DNA of 28,227 bases from CAYTTA01 sp964440655 (GTDB taxonomy: Bacteria; Bacteroidota; Rhodothermia; Balneolales; Balneolaceae): contig CAYTTA010000034.1 of the NCBI GenBank assembly GCA_964440655.1, positions 1 to 28,227 on the forward strand. The letters run 5' to 3'. The position numbers and the translations under genes are program-made. A model generated the notes under the pieces. The model made no database searches, was not told the origin of the DNA, and was given only the letters and a program-made list of their open reading frames with translations. Shown piece after piece: positions 1 to 7,502 of this stretch (position 1 is the first letter of the stretch; each line of letters begins with the position of its first letter).

Positions 1-1230
1 GAGCGGGCGCCACGGTGTCCCGTCACTCAGGATTTCGATGGCCCCGGTGAAGAGGATGGAGAGAGAGGCATCGGCATAAAGTGAATCGACAGGGATTCCG
101 TACCGCATCATCACTCCGTTAAGGGGGACACCCTCTTCGAAACGGAGCGTGGAGGATCCGGCAGAATCATCCAGCCGGTAGGAAACCGTTCCGGAGGCGG
201 GGTCAATCGCGGTTTTGTGGTACATGTCCCAGGCACCGGTCTGCACGATAACCAGACCGGTGATGGTGCAGATGAGCAAAGTGTCGATGAAGGGTTCCAG
301 GAGAGCGACCACCCCTTCCCGGACCGGCTCATCCGTCCGGGCGGCTGCGTGGGCGATCGGCGCGGACCCGAGCCCCGATTCGTTGGAGTAGAGGCCTCTC
401 TGGATCCCGTAACTCAAGGTCGTGATCAGTGCCCCGGAACCGACTCCGAGGACTCCTGCTTTCGGGTCGAAGGCGTGGGAGAAGATCGTGGCGAAGGTGG
501 AAGGGAGGTGAGTGATGTTGAGCAGCAGGATGATGAGTCCCGATCCGACATAGAGAAAGGCCATGATCGGAACAAGCCGGGCCGTGACATAGCCGATCCG
601 CCGGATCCCTCCCAGAATGACGGCGGCCACAAGGGTGGCGGAGACTGCACCGGTCAGCGCAACGGGGATCTGGAAATCACTTCGGAGGATGTCCGCTATC
701 GTATTGGCCTGGATGGCATTGCCGGTAAGAAACCCTGTAATGCCCATGGCAACGGCACAGGTCACGGCGAGCCATTTCCAGCGGGGTCCCATGCCGTTTT
801 CGATGTAGTACATCGGTCCGCCGGAGATCGATCCGTCCGGGTTGATCCTGCGGAAGTGGTGCGCCAGGGTCACCTCGGAAAATTTGATTGCCATGCCCAG
901 TGCCGCGGTCACCCACATCCAGAAGAGTGCCCCCGGACCTCCAACATGGATGGCAAGAGCCACCCCTGCAATGTTTCCGATCCCCACCGTAGCGGAGAGG
1001 GCGGTGCTCAATGCCTGGAAATGGTTCAGGTCCCCTTTCTCATCCGGGTCATCAAAGGCACCGCTCACCACCTTCAACCCATGACTGAACCGACGGATCT
1101 GGATGAAACCGAGCCGGAAGGTGATGAAGATACCGTATCCGACCAGAATGGCGACCAGGGCGGGAAACGCTTCCGGCGTGTTCCAGATCAGTTCTTCCAG
1201 CGTGGCGACGAGCTGTTCAAAGTAGTGCAT
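1..1230 (-). CDS. Alanine/glycine:cation symporter (AGCS family), 3' end cut by window edge
   Basis: Reading the minus strand from an ATG at 1230 gives 410 codons with no stop before the window edge, so the C-terminus is missing. The protein is an inner-membrane sodium- (or proton-) coupled carrier for small neutral amino acids such as alanine or glycine. The AGCS signature is clear: a GGPGALFWMWVTAALGM segment followed by KFSEVTLAHHFR, then SGGPMYYIE and a YSNESGLGSAPIAHAAA segment typical of the family. Several hydrophobic helices are visible, starting with FPALVAILVGYGIFITF near the N-terminus. The gene diverges from the HU gene over an AT-rich gap of 159 bases. I see no Shine-Dalgarno sequence before the start; a TACTTTCG element in the gap could be a -7 box. 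Family assignment is firm; the exact substrate cannot be read from sequence. Confidence 0.93.
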   Translation of the reverse strand, partial: MHYFEQLVATLEELIWNTPEAFPALVAILVGYGIFITFRLGFIQIRRFSHGLKVVSGAFDDPDEKGDLNHFQALSTALSATVGIGNIAGVALAIHVGGPGALFWMWVTAALGMAIKFSEVTLAHHFRRINPDGSISGGPMYYIENGMGPRWKWLAVTCAVAMGITGFLTGNAIQANTIADILRSDFQIPVALTGAVSATLVAAVILGGIRRIGYVTARLVPIMAFLYVGSGLIILLLNITHLPSTFATIFSHAFDPKAGVLGVGSGALITTLSYGIQRGLYSNESGLGSAPIAHAAARTDEPVREGVVALLEPFIDTLLICTITGLVIVQTGAWDMYHKTAIDPASGTVSYRLDDSAGSSTLRFEEGVPLNGVMMRYGIPVDSLYADASLSILFTGAIEILSDGTPWRPL

Positions 1231-1244
1231 GGGAGCGGTTGTGA

Positions 1245-1262
1245 TTGAAATAAAAATTTCAA
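1245..1262. repeat. Perfect AT-rich inverted repeat upstream of the symporter
   Basis: The arms TTGAAAT and ATTTCAA form a perfect 7-base inverted repeat around an AAAA loop, 14 bases before the symporter start codon. It could be an operator or a hairpin in the leader. AT-rich inverted repeats arise easily by chance in such a region, so the functional reading is weak. Confidence 0.3.
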
Positions 1263-1313
1263 TTTCAGGGCGAAAGTATCAAAGATTTTTGAATTTTTTC
1301 GACCCAATACGCG

Positions 1314-1344
1314 TTGCTACTGTTATTGATGCGCAATAGTTTAC
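1314..1344 (+). promoter_or_regulatory. Candidate Bacteroidota-type promoter for the HU gene
   Basis: TTGC (1314-1317) and TAGTTTAC (1337-1344) are 19 bases apart, resembling the Bacteroidota -33 TTTG / -7 TAnnTTTG arrangement. A transcript would begin near 1350 and leave a leader of about 40 bases. The match to both boxes is imperfect, so this is a suggestion. Confidence 0.33.
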
Positions 1345-1389
1345 CCAGAATCAGCGTTACGTTTTTTAAACAATTCATTCAATATTGTC

Positions 1390-1689
1390 ATGACAAAAGC
1401 AGATATCGTTGACATTATATCCGCCTCAACCGGTCTCACCAAGGTCGAGACGGAAGCGGTTGTAAAGGGCTTTATGGATACCGTCATCGATGCCATGAAA
1501 AGAGGAGAGACGATCGAGCTGCGCGGATTCGGCAGTTTCAAGGTGGTCAAGAGAGCCCAGAGAGTAGCGCGCAATCCCAAGACGAACGAGGAGGTAATCG
1601 TACCCGAGCAGTACGTTCCCATGCTCAAGGTCTCCCGTGAGTTCAAGGAGTCGGTCAACAAATCGATGAAGAGCAAACTGAAGGCTTGA
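1390..1689 (+). CDS. HU/IHF-family DNA-binding protein
   Basis: This 99-residue protein is a histone-like nucleoid protein that bends and compacts DNA as a dimer. It has the family layout: an N-terminal helical dimerisation part (MTKADIVDIISASTGLTK), the conserved GETIELRGFGSFKVV strand, and the DNA-binding arm with ARNPKT and the P at its tip. Length is typical of HU. It starts with MTKADIV as expected, with no obvious Shine-Dalgarno sequence (the preceding bases are AT-rich). It diverges from the symporter and ends 7 bases from the convergent stop of the Omp85 fusion gene. HU and IHF subunits cannot be separated reliably by eye, so I give no gene symbol. Confidence 0.95.
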   Translation: MTKADIVDIISASTGLTKVETEAVVKGFMDTVIDAMKRGETIELRGFGSFKVVKRAQRVARNPKTNEEVIVPEQYVPMLKVSREFKESVNKSMKSKLKA

Positions 1690-1696
1690 AAGAAAC

Positions 1697-4600
1697 CTAG
1701 AAATCGATCCCGATCGAGAAGTAGTGGATCGGCCGCTTTCTGAATCCGTCCCGCTCATAGGCCCACCCGACATCGTAGCGGAAGGGTAGTCCGAGCAGGA
1801 TGGTGCGGAGGCCGAATCCCGCTCCGATCAGGATATCCCCGTCCACATAGGTGGCCAACCGGTCTCTCTGATCGGGCGTCCCATCCAGTCGGGGCAATCC
1901 GAACCGGGGATCGGAGGGATCCCCGACCAGACGCACCTCTTCCCGTTTCGCAACGCGGAAATCCAGACCGGCGGGTTTCTGGTGGTAGACGATCGGAGTC
2001 CCGTCGGCCTGATTGGCCAGTGAGTAATTGATCTCGTAGCCCCAGGCGGTTCCCGCATCAAGAAATGTCACCCCCGTGATGTTGTAGAGCGGCAGGAACG
2101 GTATCGGGCCGGGCAGGACTGCGGCAAAGAGAGGAAACCGGAATTCGGAGTTCACCATGGTGAACTTGTTTCCGAAGAGCGTATTGAATTCATGTCCCCG
2201 GAGGGGGGTTGCCGGCTGGGTGAAGAAGGTGTCGGCAAGCCGCTCAAAGGGAATCTGATTGTCCGACCAGCGCTGGTTGATCCATCCGAGCATTCCCCCC
2301 ATGAAGAAGGTCTGGGAGTCGGGTCCGACCGAGACGGCACCCGTCCCTCTCATGGCAAATGTGTACCCTCTGCCCAGGTGGAAGTAGCGGCGGTAGTCCC
2401 CCAGCAGGGAGACAAAGAGCGGCGCATCAGGGATCACGGGAGGACTTCCCGAAAGCCGGAGAGAGTAGCGCGGTCCGGAGAGCGGTGTGATGAATCCGGG
2501 GATGGTGTAGTCGCTCGTCCAGGTGATCTGGGGGTAGAGAAACGTGGAGACCTCGCTGACCAGATTCTGGGTGCCGACACCGGTGACCGAACTGAAATCC
2601 CTGGCAATCCCGATCCAGGAGACCCCGTAGTCGATGCGCTGGAACCGGTTGAAGGGGTACTGAAATTCGATCCCCGCGCCGAATGTGCGGAACCGGAGCA
2701 GTTCACCGAACCGGGTCTGGTAGTTCTGGGCCTGATGGAAGAAACTGACCAGAAGATTGGTCCGCTGCCGGAAATACCCATACTGGATGATGTAGTCGCT
2801 GTCTCGCAGGTCGAAGACCAGGTCGGTGCCGAGCGAGAGGGTGTGGTCTCCGAACAGGTCGGAGAGAGTGATCATGGCAAAGGCCGATCCGCCGTAGTAG
2901 GTATCGATCTCTCCTGCCGCATAGGTGATGTCGGGCGAGAGGGAGAGGCGGTATTTTTTCGGACGGTAGCGGCCGTCATCCGTCAGGTTGTCCATCGGCT
3001 GAAACTGACGCGGGTTGTCGGTGAGGTTCAGGGTGGTGTCCTGTATCACCGCCTCTCCGAAGACATAGTTCCGGAAATCGATCACTCCGGAGGGCGGTGT
3101 GCCCGAAGTGTCCTGTGGGGCAGGTTCCTGTCCGGGAGCCGGTTCCTGTCCGGGCTCTCCCCCGATCCGCCCCCCTTCGTCCCTCTCTCCCTCTTCCGTT
3201 CCATCCGGTTCTGTCCCGGGCTGCAGGCCCTCTGCACCGACACTGTCTGGTCCGGCCGCTACAGGTGTCTGACGTTCCGTCCTCCGATCTCCCGCGTCTG
3301 CCCCCTGTTCACCTCTCTGCCCCGAGAGCGCCAGCGGATCCTCTTCGGAAGGTAGCGGCTGCGTAATCACCACGTTGCCCTGATCCCGCCTCCGGATCAT
3401 CTCCATCGCATGGCGCGTGGCAGGGACCCGGTCCAGAACCGATTCGGAAGCACGCCGTTCCCCCCAGTAGTTGAGTGTAAGCTCACGGTTCATCCGACGG
3501 TCCAGCGGATTGCTCATCAGAAAGAGATCCAGATAGCCGTCCTGAAGGGCATTGAAGGCGAGCCGGCTTCCGTCATCGGAGATGGAGATCTGCGAGATAC
3601 CGGTCCGCACATCGGTTAGAGGTGCCCAGGTACGTGTCTCAAAGTCATACTCGTAGACGTTGGGAATCCCGTTCTGATCCGAAACGAAGACCATGCGGCC
3701 GTCGGCCGTCAGATCGGGGCTGCTTTCCGACCAGGGGGTGTTGGTGAGCCGCTCGATACGGTTGCTCCCCACACGGATGGAGTAGAGATCGGTCTGGTAG
3801 GCGAATTCATGCTGCAGGATGGAGTAGCCCGCAAGATGCTCCCCGGCGCGGAGCCTGTCCCCCCGGTTGGAGACGAAGTAGACCGTCTCGGAGTCGGGTC
3901 CCCAGGCGGGATCCCGGTTGGTGAAGACATCATTGGTCAGATTGTAGAGCTCCTCTGTCTGCAGGTCGTAGACATAGATGTTCTGATATCCTCCCTGGTT
4001 CCCGTCAAATGCAATTTTGGTTCCGTCGGGCGACCAGGCCACGGAATTGACGGCATCGAGATCGGGAAACTGGATCAGCTGCGCCTTCAGATCGTCGTAG
4101 TTGACAATGGCCAGGGCGTATTTGCCCTCGCTCTTTGTCGAGAGGGTGAGCCGTGTCCCGTCCGGCGACCAGGAGAGATTGGGGTTCAGGATGTTGAGCT
4201 CTTCAAACATCTCGCTTGTCTCCCCCTTGACCACCGTCTTGAGGTGTCTTCCGGTATAGGCATCCACCACAACGATGTCGAACACTCCGCGCCGGTTGGA
4301 GATGAAGGCGATCCGGTCCCCCCGCGGCGAGATGGCGGGGCTGGTGTTGTAGGAGCCGTAGCGTCCCCGCTCGGAGACGCGTGCCGCGATCTGGTCGACC
4401 GCCTGCCGTTCGGCCACTTCCGGGAAGTAGCGCCGCTGCAGCGAGTCCATCCAGCGGCTGCTCAGATCCTCGAGCGAGAGGCCCGTTGCCTGCATCAGGA
4501 CCTGCTGGACGTTGCGTGTCTGGCGCAGACGCTGCAGGATTTCGGTGATTTTCGAACGCCCGTACTCTTCGGCGATGAAATTCCAGAACGACTGACCGCC

Positions 4601-5257
4601 ACGATAGGAGAAGTAACCGCTGAGCTGGTAGAGTGGGGGCAGATAGTTGTTGATCACCGCATCACGGATGTACATATCGGTCTGGGTGTCCCACCCGAGC
4701 GCCAGGTACTCGGCCAGCCCCTCCTCGAACCAGAGGGGAAGCACCAGCTGAATGTTGTTGCGCATCATCGCCTGCAGCCCCCCTCCGTAGTACATGTCAT
4801 TCACGACGGCATGGAGAAGTTCATGCTGTAGGGTACGGCGGAAGTCGGCGTAATCCCCCATGAAGGGCTGGGTCATCCGGTTTTTGTACTTGTCGGTCAC
4901 CCCCCCGATCCCCTGGGCATCGACCGGCAGGGCCACGACGTTGGTCTGGGAGAAGTCGCTGTGAGAATCGTAGATGATGACCGGTATGCGGTTGGTGAGG
5001 GCATGACCGAAATCATCCATCAGCTGCGCGAGTCCCGACTCCACCGACTCGGCGGTGAACTGGGCAAGGTGGTAGTTCTCCTCCCCGTAGTAGTAGATGT
5101 CGAAGTGATCGGTCTGGATGTAGCGCCAGTCAAATACCTCGTACTGGACCCGGTTCTTTCCGAAGACGAAGAATTGGGAAAAAGCGGCATCGGCGCAGAT
5201 CAGGAGGGAGAAAAGCGTCAGCGTAAGGGATAGATAGACCTTGTTTGTCATGTGCAT
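1697..5257 (-). CDS. Secreted fusion: peptidase MA-like domain + TolB/PD40 propeller + Omp85-type outer-membrane barrel
   Basis: From the ATG at 5257 the product is 1186 residues and begins with a good signal peptide (hydrophobic LSLTLTLFSLLI, cleavage near AFSQ). An in-frame start at 5347 would bury the signal peptide and overlap rnr, so I reject it. Residues 40-300 hold a gluzincin-like active site: HELLH at 145-149 and WFEEGLAEY at 176-184. Next come about six TolB-like blades with motifs such as WSPDGTKIAFDGNQGG and SPRGDRIAFISNRRG. A Gly/Glu/Pro-rich linker follows (roughly 680-760). The rest looks like an Omp85 barrel: TPLRGHEF matches the conserved RG(F/Y)-type loop, FLDAGTAWG and GAGFGLRTILLGLPFRYDVGWAY match the last strands, and the end is aromatic (FSIGIDF). 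No POTRA domains are visible. It is the last gene of the aroK-aroB-tamB-rnr run. The domains are well supported; their joint function is unknown, perhaps periplasmic proteolysis or assembly at the outer membrane. Confidence 0.88.
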   Translation of the reverse strand: MHMTNKVYLSLTLTLFSLLICADAAFSQFFVFGKNRVQYEVFDWRYIQTDHFDIYYYGEENYHLAQFTAESVESGLAQLMDDFGHALTNRIPVIIYDSHSDFSQTNVVALPVDAQGIGGVTDKYKNRMTQPFMGDYADFRRTLQHELLHAVVNDMYYGGGLQAMMRNNIQLVLPLWFEEGLAEYLALGWDTQTDMYIRDAVINNYLPPLYQLSGYFSYRGGQSFWNFIAEEYGRSKITEILQRLRQTRNVQQVLMQATGLSLEDLSSRWMDSLQRRYFPEVAERQAVDQIAARVSERGRYGSYNTSPAISPRGDRIAFISNRRGVFDIVVVDAYTGRHLKTVVKGETSEMFEELNILNPNLSWSPDGTRLTLSTKSEGKYALAIVNYDDLKAQLIQFPDLDAVNSVAWSPDGTKIAFDGNQGGYQNIYVYDLQTEELYNLTNDVFTNRDPAWGPDSETVYFVSNRGDRLRAGEHLAGYSILQHEFAYQTDLYSIRVGSNRIERLTNTPWSESSPDLTADGRMVFVSDQNGIPNVYEYDFETRTWAPLTDVRTGISQISISDDGSRLAFNALQDGYLDLFLMSNPLDRRMNRELTLNYWGERRASESVLDRVPATRHAMEMIRRRDQGNVVITQPLPSEEDPLALSGQRGEQGADAGDRRTERQTPVAAGPDSVGAEGLQPGTEPDGTEEGERDEGGRIGGEPGQEPAPGQEPAPQDTSGTPPSGVIDFRNYVFGEAVIQDTTLNLTDNPRQFQPMDNLTDDGRYRPKKYRLSLSPDITYAAGEIDTYYGGSAFAMITLSDLFGDHTLSLGTDLVFDLRDSDYIIQYGYFRQRTNLLVSFFHQAQNYQTRFGELLRFRTFGAGIEFQYPFNRFQRIDYGVSWIGIARDFSSVTGVGTQNLVSEVSTFLYPQITWTSDYTIPGFITPLSGPRYSLRLSGSPPVIPDAPLFVSLLGDYRRYFHLGRGYTFAMRGTGAVSVGPDSQTFFMGGMLGWINQRWSDNQIPFERLADTFFTQPATPLRGHEFNTLFGNKFTMVNSEFRFPLFAAVLPGPIPFLPLYNITGVTFLDAGTAWGYEINYSLANQADGTPIVYHQKPAGLDFRVAKREEVRLVGDPSDPRFGLPRLDGTPDQRDRLATYVDGDILIGAGFGLRTILLGLPFRYDVGWAYERDGFRKRPIHYFSIGIDF
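3123..3154. repeat. Short tandem repeat encoding GQEPAP units in the linker
   Basis: GGTTCCTGTCCGGG occurs at 3123-3136 and again at 3141-3154, a period of 18 bases or six codons. On the minus strand it encodes two GQEPAP units in the flexible linker between propeller and barrel. In-frame repeats of this kind can vary in copy number without breaking the frame. Confidence 0.75.
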
Positions 5258-5330
5258 GGCTGTTCGGATAAACGACCCGGCGGCAGGGGGTCCCGGCTCC
5301 GCAGGGACGACACTCCGGGAGTCGGCGGAC

Positions 5331-7493
5331 TCACCGGGATTTGGCATCGGCTATGATCAGATCGATATGTTTCTGCTCTTTGTCTGTCCGTACCACTTTG
5401 ACATGGATCTCGTTGCCCAGCCGGTACTCCCGGCCCCTGGACCTTCCCATCAGAGAGTGGCGTCCGGAATTGTAAATATAATAATCATCCCTCAGATCGC
5501 TAATATGGACCATACCCTCGCAGTAGATGTCTTTCAGAACCACGTAGATTCCGTTTTCGGTCACGCCGCTGATAATTCCGGGAAAGACTTCTCCCAGCCG
5601 TCCGGATAGAAATTCCACCTGCTTGAGTTTCACCGAATCGCGCTCTGCCGCTACAGCATAACGCTCCTTCTCGCTGCAGTGTTCACCCAGCTCTGCCAGT
5701 TCTCCCCAGGTGTACTCCACTCCGCCGGCAGCATACCGTTTCAGGGTCCGGTGGACAATCACATCGGGATAGCGGCGGATCGGGCTGGTGAAGTGGCAGT
5801 AGTGGCGGAACCCGAGTCCGAAGTGCCCGATGTTGGCCGGCTGGTACTCCGCTTTGGCCATCGCCCGCAGGGTCAGGTCGTTGATAATCGCCTCCAGGCT
5901 GGTTCCCTCCACCCGTTTCAGCAACCGGTTGATATCGGCCGGGGTGATTTTCGTGTCGAGGTCGAATTCGATTCCGAGCGGCTTCACGTTCTCGCGGATG
6001 TTCTGAAGCTTCTCCAGGTCGGGCTGGTCGTGCACGCGGTAGAGGAGGGGGAAAGCCTTCTCATCCCTGGCACGGCCGGCCCGTTTTCGCATCTCGTAGA
6101 CCTGCTCGGCAACCGTTCGGTTGGCCATCAGCATGCACTCTTCAATAAGCCGGTGTGAAAAGAGCCGCTTCTTCACAATGACATCCACCGGCTTTCCCTT
6201 CTCATCAAGAATGAAGCGGGGTTCGGGGGTCTCGAAGTTGATCGAACCGGCCCGCAGCCGGTTCTGCAGCAGCCTTTTGGTGAGTGTCTCGAGAGACTTG
6301 AGCTGAGGGCGGAGCGGATGCTCCTTTCCGTCCAGGATCTCCTGCACCTCCTCGTAGGTGAAGCGCTGACGGGATCGGATCACGCACTCCTCCAGGGTGG
6401 CGTTCACCCTTTTCCCCGTCGGCGTGATCTCCATGAAACAGCTGTAGGTGAGCTTGTCCTCGTCGGGTCGAAGGCTGCAGACCCCGTTGCTGAGTCTTTC
6501 GGGAAGCATCGGGATGACACGGTCTACCAGGTAGACACTCGTTGCACGGTTCAGCGCCTCTTCATCCAGAACCGAAGCGCGCGGCATGTAGTGGCTCACA
6601 TCGGCGATGTGGACCCCCAGAAGGTAGTTTCCATTGTCGAGGATGCGGATGCTGAGCGCATCGTCAAAATCTTTCGCATCCACGGGGTCGATCGTGAAGA
6701 TCACCTCCTCCCTCAGGTCGCGCCGCCGGCGGATCTCGCTTTCGGGAATCTCCAGCGGGATGGTGGAGGCGAACTGTTCCACGGCATCGGGGAAACGGGA
6801 ATCGAACTGATGCTCGGCCAGGATGGAGAGGATCTCCGCCTCGCTGGAGCCGCGTTCGCCGAGGGTCTCCACGATCCGGGCACGGGGAAGCTGACGCATG
6901 TCGTTCCATTCCACAAGGCGGAAGGAGACCCGGCTTCCCGCTTTCGCTCCGGCCAGATCGTCCGGGTCCACCCGGAATTCTGTCCGGCCGGCGCTCTCCA
7001 GGGGACGGATGATCCAGCTTCCGCGGGCGGGGGAGTGGAGTGTACCCACAAAGAGGGTTTTCCCCCGTTCGACAATCTCTTCCACCCGACCGACCGGTTT
7101 GCCGCTCTTTTTGTGATAATGGGTGATGCGGGCTCTTACCCGGTCCCCGTCGAGTGCGGTGTTGAGGTAACGTGCCGGTATCTTGATATCCTGATCCCGT
7201 CCCTCGGTTACCACGTACCCGTCGCCATACTTGTTGATGTCGATCACCCCCTCGACCACGCTTTCATCTTCCGGACGGGTCTCGTTGTAGCGGATTAGCC
7301 GGTTGCGGCTAACCAGGATCTGATCCTTGTTGAGCAGGCTCAGAAGGGCCTTGTCCAGTTTTTTCATGCCGGTCTTGCCTTCCAGTCCCAGCGCTTCCGC
7401 AAGCAGGGGGGCGGGGATGGAGGCATCGGGCCAGACTTTGAGTATTTTGAGTATCTCTTTTTCGAGTGATGTATATCTCTGTTTTTTCGCCAT
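5331..7493 (-). CDS. rnr: Ribonuclease R (RNase II/R-family 3'-5' exoribonuclease)
   Basis: The 720-residue product degrades RNA processively from the 3' end, including structured RNA and rRNA or mRNA decay intermediates. The order is that of RNase R: an N-terminal winged-helix-like part (1-65), cold-shock/OB domains (about 75-210), the RNB catalytic domain with IDPVDAKDFDDALS at 268-281 carrying the metal-binding aspartates (D269, D272, D275, D277, D278 region), HIADVSHY just after it, and a C-terminal S1 domain from about 635 (ISGVTENGIYVVL, EGMVHISDL). FTSPIRRYPDVIVHR is the family signature near the end of RNB. It starts 9 bases after the tamB stop and is followed after 73 bases by the fusion gene, so it is probably co-transcribed with tamB. 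The usual long basic tail is short here. Confidence 0.96.
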   Translation of the reverse strand: MAKKQRYTSLEKEILKILKVWPDASIPAPLLAEALGLEGKTGMKKLDKALLSLLNKDQILVSRNRLIRYNETRPEDESVVEGVIDINKYGDGYVVTEGRDQDIKIPARYLNTALDGDRVRARITHYHKKSGKPVGRVEEIVERGKTLFVGTLHSPARGSWIIRPLESAGRTEFRVDPDDLAGAKAGSRVSFRLVEWNDMRQLPRARIVETLGERGSSEAEILSILAEHQFDSRFPDAVEQFASTIPLEIPESEIRRRRDLREEVIFTIDPVDAKDFDDALSIRILDNGNYLLGVHIADVSHYMPRASVLDEEALNRATSVYLVDRVIPMLPERLSNGVCSLRPDEDKLTYSCFMEITPTGKRVNATLEECVIRSRQRFTYEEVQEILDGKEHPLRPQLKSLETLTKRLLQNRLRAGSINFETPEPRFILDEKGKPVDVIVKKRLFSHRLIEECMLMANRTVAEQVYEMRKRAGRARDEKAFPLLYRVHDQPDLEKLQNIRENVKPLGIEFDLDTKITPADINRLLKRVEGTSLEAIINDLTLRAMAKAEYQPANIGHFGLGFRHYCHFTSPIRRYPDVIVHRTLKRYAAGGVEYTWGELAELGEHCSEKERYAVAAERDSVKLKQVEFLSGRLGEVFPGIISGVTENGIYVVLKDIYCEGMVHISDLRDDYYIYNSGRHSLMGRSRGREYRLGNEIHVKVVRTDKEQKHIDLIIADAKSR

Positions 7494-7502
7494 AGTCGGT
7501 TG

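Noticed and set aside
217..1248. Plus-strand open frame of 343 codons antisense to the symporter
   Set aside because: It lies opposite a clear AGCS gene, has a composition rich in Gly/Asp/Arg/Gln without domains, and is a by-product of high GC.
3123..3154. Possible CRISPR-like or regulatory repeat
   Set aside because: Only two 14-base copies in frame with coding sequence; it is a coding repeat in a protein linker.
2192..4831. Long plus-strand open frames (387 and 340 codons) opposite the fusion gene
   Set aside because: The minus strand has recognisable peptidase, propeller and barrel motifs; the antisense frames show no recognisable features.
5258..5347. Upstream in-frame start for the fusion gene
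   Set aside because: It would place 30 residues before a good signal peptide and overlap the rnr stop.
6318..7298. Plus-strand open frame of 326 codons opposite rnr
   Set aside because: It is antisense to RNase R domains and has no motif.
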